64,000 bases of DNA from Bacillus tianshenii (GTDB lineage: Bacteria > Bacillota > Bacilli > Bacillales > Bacillaceae_N): contig CP129018.1 in NCBI GenBank assembly GCA_020524525.2, positions 3,166,115-3,230,114 on the forward strand, written 5' to 3'. The position numbers and the translations under genes are program-made. Under the pieces are notes generated by a model that was not told where the DNA came from, did not search any database, and was given only the letters and a program-made list of their open reading frames with translations. This document shows positions 1 to 7,933 of this stretch, piece by piece. Position 1 is the first letter of the stretch. Every line of letters starts with the position of its first letter.

Positions 1-368
1 ACTGGTTCTTTGAAGTGATTATACGCATAGGCTGCCATAGATCCGCCTGCAGACGGAACCGGGATAACCGCGACAGGGTCCAAATCTTGCTTACGGGCAG
101 TAGAGCTTTCGACAACGAGAGCACGATTGAGGTGTTCACAACATTGGAAAGCCAGCTGAACGCCTGTCTGCTCTCGAAACTCTTCAAATACTTCATACAG
201 CTCTGCCGCTACTTCGGTTGTCCCTGCACTTCCAATATGTTTCCCGGCAACTTCACTTGTGCTGCATCCGACAACGAAGATATAGTCTTGTGAAAGTTGT
301 GCCTCTGCATGTAAATCCGCCAATGCTTTCTGTAAGGATTGACGCATTTTCTTCATATCTAGACTCAT
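1..368 (-). CDS. ywlG: YwlG/UPF0340 family protein (TIGR01440), C-terminus cut by window edge
   Basis: Read from my own translation of the minus strand: a reading frame opens with ATG at 368, after a GGAAG motif, and stays open to base 1 (122 codons). It begins MSLDMKKMRQSLQKAL and contains VVGCSTSEVAGKHIGSAG and a glycine-rich stretch near VPSAGGS, matching the conserved UPF0340 family. The biochemical role of the family is not established. It directly follows rpiB on the same strand (21 bp), the order known from B. subtilis, where glyA comes next outside this window. The missing C-terminus is due to the window boundary, not to a broken gene. Confidence 0.85.
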   Translation of the reverse strand, partial: MSLDMKKMRQSLQKALADLHAEAQLSQDYIFVVGCSTSEVAGKHIGSAGTTEVAAELYEVFEEFREQTGVQLAFQCCEHLNRALVVESSTARKQDLDPVAVIPVPSAGGSMAAYAYNHFKEP

Positions 369-389
369 GGCACTTGAACTTCCTTTCAA

Positions 390-836
390 TTAAGAAGATT
401 TATTTTCGTATTCTGTAATTTTTGCTACACGACGTTCGTGACGGCCACCTTCATAATCAGTCGTTAACCAAACCTTTGCAATCTCACGTGCAAGACCTGG
501 CCCGATTACACGCTCACCCATTGCAAGCACGTTACTATCATTATGCTCTCTTGTTGCTTTTGCACTGAATAAATCATGAACAAGTGCACAGCGAACTCCT
601 TTTACTTTATTCGCTGAAATTGACATGCCAATGCCTGTCCCACAAATGACAATACCTCGGTCAAATTCGCCGTTTGCGACTCCTTCAGCTACCGGAAAGC
701 CATAATCAGGATAGTCGACAGAAGTATCACACTCACAGCCAAAATCTTTATACTCAATATTCATTTCATCCATTAAGCTTTTTATTTCCTCGCGAATATT
801 TATGCCACCGTGATCAGAACTGATTGCTACTTTCAT
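390..836 (-). CDS. rpiB: Ribose-5-phosphate isomerase B
   Basis: Cytosolic isomerase that interconverts ribose 5-phosphate and ribulose 5-phosphate in the pentose phosphate pathway (RpiB/LacA/LacB family). The 148-aa product has the usual family length. It starts MKVAISSDHGGINIREEI, with the substrate-binding DHGG motif, and has the catalytic cysteine region VICGTGIGMSISANK and the downstream HDLFSAKATREHNDSNVLAMG block. A GGAGG-like site precedes the ATG at 836. It sits between ywlE and ywlG, as in B. subtilis, where it is called ywlF. No RpiA is visible in this window. Confidence 0.93.
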   Translation of the reverse strand: MKVAISSDHGGINIREEIKSLMDEMNIEYKDFGCECDTSVDYPDYGFPVAEGVANGEFDRGIVICGTGIGMSISANKVKGVRCALVHDLFSAKATREHNDSNVLAMGERVIGPGLAREIAKVWLTTDYEGGRHERRVAKITEYENKSS

Positions 837-925
837 TTTATTCGTCCTCCCTATTTAAGAGCTTTTTTATTTATTTTGAACGGGTATATCGTTTCTTTCA
901 ACTTTTGTGCTTCATCTTGGCTAAA

Positions 926-1378
926 TTATCTCTCTGTTTTTGAGAGTTTTTCAATTAATTTGTCGATTAATACATCAATTTCAAGCAATGTATCTCGATA
1001 TTGTTCAACTGAACCTCCGAATGGATCAGAGATATCAGGATTTTCATTCTCTGTTTCAACGAACTCTCTTAGAACATAAACCTTTTCCGTAGATTCAGGG
1101 ACATGCATGAGAAGCATTTGCTTATGGCCTGTTGTCATCGTTAAGATAAGATCTGCCCAATCAATTAATTCAGGTTGAAGCGAACTCGAGGAATGAACAA
1201 ATTCAATTCCTTTTTCCTTCAATACCTCTAATGATTGTGGAGACGCTTCACTTCCATCCGAAGCAAAGACACCCGCTGACTTGGCTTCAAACTTTCCAGC
1301 GGCTTTTTTATTAAAAATCGCTTCTGCCATCGGGCTCCGGCATGTATTTCCAGTACAGACGAACAACACATTCTTCAT
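926..1378 (-). CDS. ywlE: Protein-arginine phosphatase YwlE (low-molecular-weight phosphatase fold)
   Basis: Removes phosphate from phospho-arginine residues on proteins and so opposes McsB arginine kinase in stress responses of Firmicutes. The P-loop is at the N-terminus, CTGNTCRSPMAEA (C-x4-C-R-S). The Thr in the loop is the residue known to favour phospho-arginine. The general-acid Asp lies in PDISDPFGGS near the C-terminus. I chose ATG at 1378 (MKNVLFVCTG, 150 aa) because GGAAGGAGGT lies just upstream; a longer frame to 1402 would add eight unconserved residues. It is followed by rpiB, and mntP lies upstream. Confidence 0.92.
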   Translation of the reverse strand: MKNVLFVCTGNTCRSPMAEAIFNKKAAGKFEAKSAGVFASDGSEASPQSLEVLKEKGIEFVHSSSSLQPELIDWADLILTMTTGHKQMLLMHVPESTEKVYVLREFVETENENPDISDPFGGSVEQYRDTLLEIDVLIDKLIEKLSKTER

Positions 1379-1490
1379 TACTTTACCTCCTTCCAACGCC
1401 AAACTCTGCTATACACATTATAAACGATATAAAAGTATTGGCATACATTTGAAACGCAAGAAATAAGCTGGTCCACCTAAGGAAGTTCGC

Positions 1491-1527
1491 AACACAAAGA
1501 AACCAGCATTTCCTTCATGCTGGTTTT
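1491..1527 (-). terminator. Terminator of mntP
   Basis: A perfect inverted repeat (AAACCAGCAT / ATGCTGGTTT, 7-nt loop) overlaps the mntP stop codon. On the minus strand it runs into TTTCTTTGTG. It separates mntP from ywlE. Confidence 0.75.
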
Positions 1528-2083
1528 AGACAAACAATAATTTAATTCCGATTGCCAATAATATACTTCCTCCAAGCGCTTCTCCATAAGAACCAAGCCA
1601 TGATTGAACTTTCCGCCCAAGCAGTAAGCCAGCCCAAGTCAATGCCGTACTGAATAGACCAAACATTGCAATCGCAAGAATCACTCGTGCTCCATAGATT
1701 CCTAGACTCAATCCTACAGAAAAACTATCAAGGCTGACACTCAAGGCAAATAGAAGCAACCCGAACCCGACAGGCATAATGAGTGATTCTTCACTTGAAC
1801 GAAATGAAGAAATAATCATCTGTACGCCTAATATTAGAAGCAATGCGCCCCCAATATAAACGGCAATCCCTTCAAAATGTTCAGAAAGCAAACTACCGAA
1901 AAACATGCCAGACAGCGGCATAATGACATGAAAGAGACCAATCGTCAAACCAATAACAAAAATTCGTTTAAGCCTTAGCTGGAGCATTCCCATACCAAGT
2001 CCTACAGAGAATGCATCCATTCCTAAGGCAAATGCCATTACTGCTAATGTGAAAACTTCAAACGCCCATTCTGTTACATTCAT
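1526..2083 (-). CDS. mntP: Putative manganese efflux pump MntP (DUF204)
   Basis: Membrane protein of the MntP/YebN family, which exports Mn(II). The 185-aa product has about six hydrophobic segments arranged as two related halves. Each half carries the family acidic motif: GMDAFSVG (Asp about residue 23) and VSLDSFSVG (Asp about residue 119). ATG at 2083 is preceded by a GGGGG Shine-Dalgarno sequence that lies inside an inverted repeat (see the leader hairpin entry). It corresponds to ywlD of B. subtilis, between ywlC and ywlE. Substrate specificity is inferred from the family only. Confidence 0.88.
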   Translation of the reverse strand: MNVTEWAFEVFTLAVMAFALGMDAFSVGLGMGMLQLRLKRIFVIGLTIGLFHVIMPLSGMFFGSLLSEHFEGIAVYIGGALLLILGVQMIISSFRSSEESLIMPVGFGLLLFALSVSLDSFSVGLSLGIYGARVILAIAMFGLFSTALTWAGLLLGRKVQSWLGSYGEALGGSILLAIGIKLLFV

Positions 2084-2087
2084 CTCA

Positions 2088-2133
2088 AACCCCCTAGGAC
2101 TTGCTAATTCAACATATGCTAGTCCTAAGGGGA
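2088..2133 (-). promoter_or_regulatory. mntP leader hairpin that covers the ribosome binding site
   Basis: CCCCTAGGACT at 2091-2101 pairs with AGTCCTAAGGGG at 2121-2132 (one bulged base, 19-nt loop). On the minus strand the 3' arm contains the G-run that serves as the Shine-Dalgarno sequence of mntP, so folding would hide it. The arm could also be part of a weak terminator for ywlC, although no T-run follows. I see no complete yybP-ykoY (Mn riboswitch) core. Confidence 0.45.
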
Positions 2134-2174
2134 ATAGAAGTATCTTTTCTGCTTGAAAAAGAAAGAGATTTACA

Positions 2175-3230
2175 CTAGGATTCTGTACGGATCACCCGAT
2201 GCCCTGCTGCTTTAAGCAGACGATTCATAACCGCCTCGCCTACCTCCGTTTCAGGGAAACGTTCACTAAGAATCACATCTAATTTATGCGTATCAAAGTC
2301 ACGCAACACACCATACAAGTGCCGGGCAACAGTTTTTAAATCAGCTCGCGTTCCGCATGATAAAACAATATCAGCTTCATAGAAATCTTTATTTTCTTCG
2401 GTTGTTAATATACCAACACGTCGCCCTTGCTTTTTCACTTTATCTACAAGCTCCTGGATCATATACTTGTCACCATCTACCACAGAAAGTTCAGCGTCCG
2501 GTGCGTAATGTGTATATTTCATTCCTGGAGATTTCGGAGCTTCTTCAGCCTTCTGCAAGGATGGATCGAATGCAATCTTACCTATGACTTGTTCAATCTG
2601 ACTCTTCGTAATACCACCTGGACGAAGGATCATCGGCGGCTCACACGTTACGTCAAGAACCGTTGATTCAACACCCACACCTGTTTCACCGCCATCAAGA
2701 ATCCCCGCAATTTTACCGTCAAGATCAAACTCTACATGTTCAGCCTTCGTCGGACTCGGCTTACCAGAGCGATTTGCACTTGGCGCTGCTAACGGAAGTC
2801 CGGAGGCTTCAATTAACGCTTGAGCAACAGGATGATCCGGCATACGCACAGCAACCGTTGATAATCCAGCAGTCACCTTCTCCGATGCTTTTCCATTCGA
2901 TTGAAAAATCATCGTCAGTGGTCCCGGCCAATAAGCATCAATCAATGCTTGAGCTTTTTCATTTATATGTGCAGTTAATTGCTTTAATTGTTCTACATTC
3001 GATATATGGACAATTAATGGGTTGTCACTCGGTCTTCCTTTCGCTGCAAAAATCTTCTCCACAGCCCTATCATTTAACGCATTTGCTCCTAGACCATAGA
3101 CCGTTTCAGTTGGAAATCCAATCACTTCATTCTCTTTTATCCACAGTGCTGCCTCTTGAATCTGTGGATTTTCTGTTATTATTTCACTTTGTTGGTTAAT
3201 TTTCCATCTAATTGTTTTCAAGTTATCCAC
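2175..3230 (-). CDS. ywlC: L-threonylcarbamoyladenylate synthase (Sua5/YwlC/TsaC2)
   Basis: Makes threonylcarbamoyl-AMP from threonine, bicarbonate and ATP for the t6A37 modification of ANN-decoding tRNAs. The YrdC domain occupies roughly residues 20-210, with [25 protein letters not shown] and [12 protein letters not shown]. The C-terminal Sua5 domain follows [12 protein letters not shown] place the start at GTG 3230 (351 aa, [10 protein letters not shown]) because TAGGAGTG lies 6-8 nt upstream and the B. subtilis protein begins at the same place. The frame is open to 3344, but that extra stretch is poorly protein-like and overlaps DnaA boxes. The start codon itself is part of a DnaA box. 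Confidence 0.93.
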   Translation of the reverse strand: MDNLKTIRWKINQQSEIITENPQIQEAALWIKENEVIGFPTETVYGLGANALNDRAVEKIFAAKGRPSDNPLIVHISNVEQLKQLTAHINEKAQALIDAYWPGPLTMIFQSNGKASEKVTAGLSTVAVRMPDHPVAQALIEASGLPLAAPSANRSGKPSPTKAEHVEFDLDGKIAGILDGGETGVGVESTVLDVTCEPPMILRPGGITKSQIEQVIGKIAFDPSLQKAEEAPKSPGMKYTHYAPDAELSVVDGDKYMIQELVDKVKKQGRRVGILTTEENKDFYEADIVLSCGTRADLKTVARHLYGVLRDFDTHKLDVILSERFPETEVGEAVMNRLLKAAGHRVIRTES

Positions 3231-3407
3231 AGGAATCACTCCTACTTTCAAAAAATATCCACATGGCTGTCTGTAAATTCGCTTATTTTTCTGAATTATT
3301 CGTTGTTTTTGCGTGTTTCCTAAGAAAAAGCAAAAGTTACCCACTATTTTGTGGATAACTTAGTGGATAGTGTGTATAAGTGAATGATACTCGACACTTT
3401 ATCCACA
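3137..3407. promoter_or_regulatory. DnaA-box cluster over the ywlC start and ywlC-spoIIR gap
   Basis: Exact TTATCCACA boxes (either strand) lie at 3137-3145, 3223-3231, 3350-3358 and 3399-3407. TTATACACA lies at 3371-3379. One-mismatch ATATCCACA is at 3255-3263, and weaker forms are at 3163-3171, 3337-3345 and 3362-3370. Five exact TTATNCACA matches in 271 bp is far above chance. The region upstream of ywlC in B. subtilis is one of the known DnaA-binding clusters outside oriC, so both position and sequence are conserved. The boxes may regulate ywlC transcription or titrate DnaA. Confidence 0.85.
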
Positions 3408-3415
3408 CCTTCAAA

Positions 3416-4021
3416 TTATGAGAACAGCTCTACAGCTTTTTTCAACCATTCGAACACAAAAAATTTAATTTCTGTTTCATCTTTTTCTTCTTCCTTATCT
3501 GGCGTTTCAGCTTTAACTGCATCACCATTCGAGAAATCTAAGAAACAAAGCGGCGGAAATAGCACACACCACCAGTTCGCTCCTTTTCCTTCTCCAAGTG
3601 TAATGACAACTGCTTCATATGTCCCAGCAGGATAAATAAATTGACCGTACATCTTTGTTGGAAACTTCGCCATTTCAAAATCAACGGAATAAATTTCATC
3701 ACTCTGTTGTTCAGCTAGTACAGCTTCTACAATGGCTTCAATTTCAGCTTGGCTTGATTTAATCTTCGTTCTCGCTTCCTCAATTGATGTCATATCTGCT
3801 ACCCAAAGGTTAATTTGTTTATTTACTTCATCACGAACAAGTCGTTTCACTTGCTGGTCTTTCATAGAATCACTGTTTGCTAGAATCCGAAGGCGAATCG
3901 CCTCTTTCGGAATTTCAAATGCTCCCTCATTCTGCTGACCTGCTGCTTGAACATCATATTGCTGAAATAGAACAACACCTACATATGAAAGTATAAAATA
4001 AATGATTGCTAGTTTCTTCAT
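3416..4021 (-). CDS. spoIIR: Stage II sporulation protein R (SpoIIR)
   Basis: Forespore-made, secreted signal that triggers SpoIIGA to process pro-sigma-E in the mother cell. The 201-aa product has an N-terminal hydrophobic export segment (residues about 4-20), the conserved IRLRILANSDSMKDQ and LVRDEVNKQI blocks, the YPAGTYEAVVITLGEGKG segment and WWCVLFPPLCF. It ends with a short acidic tail and an amphipathic C-terminus. ATG at 4021 follows a GGAGGGAG site. A sigma-F-type promoter lies immediately upstream. It sits between prmC and ywlC, as in B. subtilis. Confidence 0.95.
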   Translation of the reverse strand: MKKLAIIYFILSYVGVVLFQQYDVQAAGQQNEGAFEIPKEAIRLRILANSDSMKDQQVKRLVRDEVNKQINLWVADMTSIEEARTKIKSSQAEIEAIVEAVLAEQQSDEIYSVDFEMAKFPTKMYGQFIYPAGTYEAVVITLGEGKGANWWCVLFPPLCFLDFSNGDAVKAETPDKEEEKDETEIKFFVFEWLKKAVELFS

Positions 4022-4051
4022 AATTATTTCTCCCTCCGTCTCTATAAAAAC

Positions 4052-4080
4052 ATTGTGGACGGAAAAGGAGAAATCTATAC
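4052..4080 (-). promoter_or_regulatory. Sigma-F-type promoter of spoIIR
   Basis: On the minus strand GTATA (4076-4080), a 15-nt spacer and GTCCACAAT (4052-4060) match the sigma-F consensus GYATA-N15-GGnnAnAMT except for the second G. It ends about 30 nt before the spoIIR start. spoIIR is a known sigma-F target in B. subtilis. Confidence 0.65.
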
Positions 4081-4093
4081 ATTGATTTAAAGT

Positions 4094-4972
4094 TTAGTTC
4101 TCATCATTTAGAAAAGCAAAAACCATTCGTTCTTTCCCATTGATATCATCTTCGATTTCTACAGTTGCTTTTGGATATTGCGAAAGAATGAATGCTTCTA
4201 AATCTTTACCTTGGCCGGAACCAATTTCAAATGCGATAAGTCCATTTGGCTTCATCACCTTCGGAAGCTGGCTAATAATCACCCGATAACAATCTAAGCC
4301 ATCATCTCCACCTGCAAGTGCTAAAATCGGCTCATGGTCTCTCACGATATCTTCTAATTTCATTACTTCCTCACGCGGAATATAAGGGGGATTCGAGACA
4401 AGAATATCTAATTTCACCCCACGTTCCATAATCGGCTCAAGAAAGCTGCCATTGAAAAAGGTCACTTCCGCTCCAAGCATCTTCGCATTGTGTTGAGCTG
4501 TTCCCAATGCTTTTTCAGAAATATCAACAGCTAACACATCCAAATTACGTGCTTCTAATGCCATCGTCGTCGCAATAATCCCACTACCAGTCCCGATATC
4601 GGCAAGCTGAAACGCTCCATCTCGAGATTGAAGATCGTCCATTCGCTTTAAGACACCTTGTACCAATTCTTCCGTTTCAGGACGGGGAATAAGAACATGC
4701 GGGTTTACTTGAAACATTCGCCCATAGAATTCTTCTCTGCCTGTTATATGCTGAACTGGCGTACCATCTGCATACTTCTTAACATCACGTACGAACACCT
4801 CAACCTTATCTTGCGGAAACGATTCACGCATATTGAAAAATAATTGAGAGCGCGTTAAATCAAGGTGATAACAAAGCAACAATTTCGCTGCTTCTTCTTC
4901 ACGGCCTGCTTCCTTCAAAAAAGAAGAAGCCCAATTAAGGGCTTCAAAAATCTTCGAAAAAGAATGCATCAT
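4094..4972 (-). CDS. prmC: Peptide chain release factor N5-glutamine methyltransferase
   Basis: Methylates the Gln of the GGQ motif in release factors, using S-adenosylmethionine. The 292-aa product has an N-terminal helical substrate-binding domain (about 1-90), the SAM-binding DIGTGSG motif (residues 125-131) and the catalytic NPPY tetrad (194-197). The start ATG overlaps the prfA stop (ATGA), so the enzyme is translationally coupled to its substrate PrfA. A second ATG one codon later is equally possible. It is the ywkE orthologue by synteny. Confidence 0.94.
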   Translation of the reverse strand: MMHSFSKIFEALNWASSFLKEAGREEEAAKLLLCYHLDLTRSQLFFNMRESFPQDKVEVFVRDVKKYADGTPVQHITGREEFYGRMFQVNPHVLIPRPETEELVQGVLKRMDDLQSRDGAFQLADIGTGSGIIATTMALEARNLDVLAVDISEKALGTAQHNAKMLGAEVTFFNGSFLEPIMERGVKLDILVSNPPYIPREEVMKLEDIVRDHEPILALAGGDDGLDCYRVIISQLPKVMKPNGLIAFEIGSGQGKDLEAFILSQYPKATVEIEDDINGKERMVFAFLNDEN

Positions 4973-6039
4973 TGCTCGGCACTCTCCATACGTTTTGTTT
5001 GATCTTCCATAATAAGCGGATCAATAATTTCATCTAATTTCCCTTGTAAAATCTGGTCAAGCTTTTGAAGCGTTAAACCAATTCGGTGGTCTGTTACACG
5101 TGTTTGCGGGAAATTGTACGTACGAATACGCTCTGAGCGATCACCCGTTCCAACTGCCATCTTACGGTTTTCAGCATACTCCGCCTGTGCTTCCTGCTGG
5201 AACTTATCATAGATACGAGCACGCAATACTTTCATTGCCTTCTCTTTGTTCTTAATCTGGGATTTCTCATCTTGGCAGGAAACGACTACACCAGTCGGAA
5301 CATGCGTTAAGCGAACCGCAGACATTGTTGTATTAACACTTTGACCACCAGGACCACTAGAAGCAAACGTATCAACACGAATGTCTTTTTCATTAATATC
5401 GATTTCAACCTCTTCCGCCTCAGGTAATACCGCGACTGTTGAAGTTGACGTATGAATGCGGCCGCCAGACTCTGTCTCAGGTACACGTTGCACACGGTGT
5501 GCACCATTTTCATACTTCAATCTTGAGTAAGCACCATTTCCGTTAATCATAAAAATAATTTCTTTGTATCCGCCAAGTTCTGTCGAGCTCGCTTCAATCA
5601 CTTCTGTCTTCCAGCCTTTTGCTTCAGCATAACGGCTGTACATGCGATAAAGGTCACCTGCGAACAATGCTGCTTCATCACCACCAGCAGCACCACGGAT
5701 TTCCATGATAACGTTCTTATCATCATTCGGATCTTTCGGAACAAGCAAGCGCTTAAGCTGGTCAGAAAGAGTCTCTTCACGTTCAGCTAATTCAGAGATT
5801 TCCTCTTTCACCATTTCTCTCATATCCGCATCAAGCTTATCTTCAAGCATCACTTTTGCATCATCGAGCTGCTCTTTCACATCTTTATATTCACGATACA
5901 CTTGCACCGTCTCTTCAATGCTAGATTGCTCTTTCGAATATTCACGCAGCTTGTTGCTGTCACTAATCACATCTGGGTCACTCAATAACTCATTTAATTT
6001 CTCATACCGGTCTTCAATTGACTGTAACTTATCTAACAT
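4969..6039 (-). CDS. prfA: Peptide chain release factor 1
   Basis: Recognises UAA and UAG stop codons and triggers peptide release on the ribosome. The 356-aa product has the N-terminal coiled coil (about 1-100), the codon-recognition tripeptide PET (188-190; RF1 families carry P-x-T here) and the catalytic GGQ loop (231-233, [12 protein letters not shown]). I chose ATG at 6039 ([10 protein letters not shown]) because GAGGTGA lies at good spacing; a GTG three codons upstream is also in frame but overlaps that site. It is co-transcribed with prmC from the sigma-A promoter at 6077-6105. Confidence 0.95.
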   Translation of the reverse strand: MLDKLQSIEDRYEKLNELLSDPDVISDSNKLREYSKEQSSIEETVQVYREYKDVKEQLDDAKVMLEDKLDADMREMVKEEISELAEREETLSDQLKRLLVPKDPNDDKNVIMEIRGAAGGDEAALFAGDLYRMYSRYAEAKGWKTEVIEASSTELGGYKEIIFMINGNGAYSRLKYENGAHRVQRVPETESGGRIHTSTSTVAVLPEAEEVEIDINEKDIRVDTFASSGPGGQSVNTTMSAVRLTHVPTGVVVSCQDEKSQIKNKEKAMKVLRARIYDKFQQEAQAEYAENRKMAVGTGDRSERIRTYNFPQTRVTDHRIGLTLQKLDQILQGKLDEIIDPLIMEDQTKRMESAEQ

Positions 6040-6076
6040 GTCAATCACCTCATCGAATCAAGTCCATAACATTCTA

Positions 6077-6105
6077 ATTATATTATACTCAGCATATGTA
6101 GTCAA
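6077..6105 (-). promoter_or_regulatory. Sigma-A promoter of prfA-prmC
   Basis: On the minus strand TTGACT (6100-6105), a 17-nt spacer and TATAAT (6077-6082), about 38 nt before the prfA start. The -35 box is only 2 bp from the repeat element that begins at 6108. Confidence 0.75.
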
Positions 6106-6107
6106 AA

Positions 6108-6265
6108 GAAAAGCGGAGGCGGCTTGTTCAGGGGTGACAAGCATAAGGCAGAATGCGGAGGGGACCGCCTTTTGTCCCCGCAGCAGGCTGACTTATGACC
6201 TCGAGCCCCTAGCCGCCGCAGCTGGACACCCCGAAAAGCGGAGGCGGCTCGTTTCAGGTACGTCC
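6108..6265. repeat. GC-rich foldable repeat element, one full and one partial unit
   Basis: A 17-bp sequence, GAAAAGCGGAGGCGGCT, occurs at 6108 and again at 6233, marking a 125-bp unit followed by the start of a second one that soon diverges. The full unit can fold into one long interrupted hairpin: GGCGGCT/AGCCGCC (6118/6211), AGGGG/CCCCT (6130/6206), CATAAG/CTTATG (6142/6192), and GGGGAC/GTCCCC (6160/6174) near the tip. Its GC content is clearly higher than its surroundings. It resembles dispersed intergenic repeats I know from Bacillaceae genomes. Whether it is an RNA, a MITE-like element or both is not decided by this sequence. Confidence 0.7.
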
Positions 6266-6284
6266 ACCGACCTCCAAAATATAA

Positions 6285-6314
6285 AGAAAAAACTCGTTCC
6301 AAATGGAGCGAGTT
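6285..6314 (-). terminator. Terminator of the lipoprotein gene
   Basis: AACTCGTTCC / GGAGCGAGTT (one mismatch) with a 4-nt loop, followed on the minus strand by TTTTTTC. It overlaps the stop codon of the gene at 6313. Confidence 0.8.
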
Positions 6315-6762
6315 ATTTAGCATTTCTGACTCTCAGTACAACTTCGTACCTTTGTACAGCCATTGTTAATTTCTTTTCAAGCTCTTTTCTGTATTTCCGA
6401 AGCTCTTCTTTGGAATAATTCTCTTTAGGTCTAACATAGACATATGCTTTTCTGCCATTTGTGAAAATCATTCCTGGGTTGAACTTTCCGTCTGTGACGA
6501 CAACGCCGCGAAGCATATCTTGTGAAGCACCAGTTGTATTCTGTGTTTTCCGTTCTCCAATGTTCAAAAAGTTCGGATTCTGGTCTTCATATAATTCTTC
6601 GCCTTCTTCAGGCCGGTAGCTCGGATTTGTTTGGTTAATTTTCATTTGGCCTTCCAAATCTTCACCTTGAAGAATTTCAGTTTTTTCAGGATTAGCAGGC
6701 GTACAAGCTCCTGTAAAGCCAATCAATCCCGCTAATACAGCTATTGAAAATGTTTTTTTCAT
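6313..6762 (-). CDS. Predicted lipoprotein of unknown function
   Basis: A 149-aa protein with a signal peptide (MKKTFSIAVLAGLIGFTGAC) whose Cys20 is a probable lipidation site. The lipobox TGAC is not perfect. The mature part is hydrophilic, with an acidic linker and then a compact domain (about residues 85-149) containing RKAYVYVRPK and a basic helix. This loosely recalls the YhcN/YlaJ sporulation lipoproteins, but I cannot assign it. ATG at 6762 (not the frame opening at 6798) is supported by AAAGGGGGAAA upstream. It lies alone between tdk and the repeat, with its own terminator. Confidence 0.75.
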   Translation of the reverse strand: MKKTFSIAVLAGLIGFTGACTPANPEKTEILQGEDLEGQMKINQTNPSYRPEEGEELYEDQNPNFLNIGERKTQNTTGASQDMLRGVVVTDGKFNPGMIFTNGRKAYVYVRPKENYSKEELRKYRKELEKKLTMAVQRYEVVLRVRNAK

Positions 6763-6835
6763 TTGAGATTTCCCCCTTTTATGGGGTAGTTTCTCCAAAC
6801 GAACATCGAATACTTAAGTAAATATTGGTATAATA

Positions 6836-7462
6836 CTAATCCTGAGAATGAACGGAGTCCTTTTCTGCAAAAAGCTTGTTCACAGGATGTTTAGGCACTT
6901 CATGGCAATGGCGACAACGTGGCTCATATGCTTCTGATGCTCCAACTAAAATAATTGGATCATCATACGAAGCAGGCTTTCCATTAATTAAACGTTGCGT
7001 TCTGCTTGCCGGCGACCCGCAACACGGACAAATGGCCTGTAGCTTCGTAACTGATTCTGCAATGGCCATTAATTGCGGCATACTTCCGAACGGCTCTCCA
7101 CGAAAATCTTGGTCTAATCCAGCTACGATAACTCGATAACCGCGATCTGCTAGCCCTGCTGCTACATTCACAACCTCTTCATCCAAGAACTGTACTTCAT
7201 CAATTCCAATAATATCAACTTCTGGTTCAACAAGATCTAGAATCTCACGCGCTTTTGCTACGGGAGTAGCCATATATGACGTGCCGTTGTGTGAAACAAC
7301 CGCTTCATTGTCATAACGATTGTCTATTTGTGGCTTAAAGACTTGGACAGTCATCTTTCCAAATTCAGCTCGTCGAATACGCCGAATTAATTCCTCAGAC
7401 TTTCCCGAAAACATACTGCCGCAAATCACTTCAAGCCAACCATTGTGTTTCATCACATACAC
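6836..7462 (-). CDS. tdk: Thymidine kinase (type II)
   Basis: Phosphorylates thymidine with ATP in pyrimidine salvage. The 208-aa product has the P-loop [13 protein letters not shown] near residue 15-25, the Walker B-like [10 protein letters not shown], and the zinc-binding cysteines in CPCCGS and the C-terminal CRHCHE, with the lasso motif around [16 protein letters not shown] take GTG at 7462 as start ([12 protein letters not shown]), because GGAGG lies 10 nt upstream and the B. subtilis enzyme begins at the same point; ATG at 7453 is the alternative. It lies downstream of rpmE, as in many Bacillaceae. Confidence 0.93.
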   Translation of the reverse strand: MYVMKHNGWLEVICGSMFSGKSEELIRRIRRAEFGKMTVQVFKPQIDNRYDNEAVVSHNGTSYMATPVAKAREILDLVEPEVDIIGIDEVQFLDEEVVNVAAGLADRGYRVIVAGLDQDFRGEPFGSMPQLMAIAESVTKLQAICPCCGSPASRTQRLINGKPASYDDPIILVGASEAYEPRCRHCHEVPKHPVNKLFAEKDSVHSQD

Positions 7463-7534
7463 GATCTTACGTCCTCCTTTGCCGGCGCAGCATTATTAAT
7501 ATTTTCAAATAAAACCAATCAATGTATGAACATA

Positions 7535-7562
7535 CAAAAAGCAGGCAAGAATCCTTGCCTGC
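7535..7562 (-). terminator. Terminator of rpmE
   Basis: GCAGGCAAG / CTTGCCTGC with a 4-nt loop, followed on the minus strand by TTTTTGTATG. It would make tdk depend on read-through or its own promoter. Confidence 0.85.
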
Positions 7563-7631
7563 TTCGTTTCATCCAACTGCTCAACGCTTTGAACAAAATG
7601 AAACAATCCGTCAACCGGTATATTGAACCGA

Positions 7632-7832
7632 TTACTTAAGGTTGTATTTTTTTCTAAAGCGGTCAACACGTCCACCAGCGTCAGCAAATTTCTGACGTCC
7701 AGTATAGAACGGGTGGCACTCTGAGCATACCTCAACGCGTAATTCGTCCGTAACAGAGCCCGTTTCAAACTCGTTACCGCAAGAACATTTAACCATCACT
7801 TTATTGTATTGTGGATGGATTGCTTGTTTCAT
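7632..7832 (-). CDS. rpmE: 50S ribosomal protein L31 (zinc-binding form)
   Basis: A 66-aa large-subunit ribosomal protein. Four cysteines in the CSCG and VCSECHP pairs (about residues 16, 18, 36 and 39) make it the zinc-containing C+ form, which Bacillus uses when zinc is plentiful. It has the typical [18 protein letters not shown] block and a basic C-terminus. ATG at 7832 follows AAAGGAGTG. It has its own sigma-A promoter at 7896-7924 and a strong terminator. Confidence 0.96.
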   Translation of the reverse strand: MKQAIHPQYNKVMVKCSCGNEFETGSVTDELRVEVCSECHPFYTGRQKFADAGGRVDRFRKKYNLK

Positions 7833-7895
7833 GTGATTCCACTCCTTTTTGCCCTGAATCCTTTGGAAACAGAGTTATCGTTGCACACTGAGAGA

Positions 7896-7924
7896 ATTAT
7901 ATCAAGCTTGCAGATGTTTTGCAA
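7896..7924 (-). promoter_or_regulatory. Sigma-A promoter of rpmE
   Basis: On the minus strand TTGCAA (7919-7924), a 17-nt spacer and a perfect TATAAT (7896-7901). It lies 64 nt before the rpmE start and close behind the rho stop codon. Confidence 0.75.
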
Positions 7925-7933
7925 CTTGAATCT

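Noticed and set aside
6102-6323. Minus-strand frame across the repeat element
   Set aside because: It consists of the palindromic repeat itself and ends in the lipoprotein stop region; no binding site and no protein-like pattern.
5705-6418. Long plus-strand frame of 237 codons
   Set aside because: It is antisense to prfA and then runs through the repeat element and lipoprotein gene; serine-rich low-complexity sequence typical of a shadow frame.
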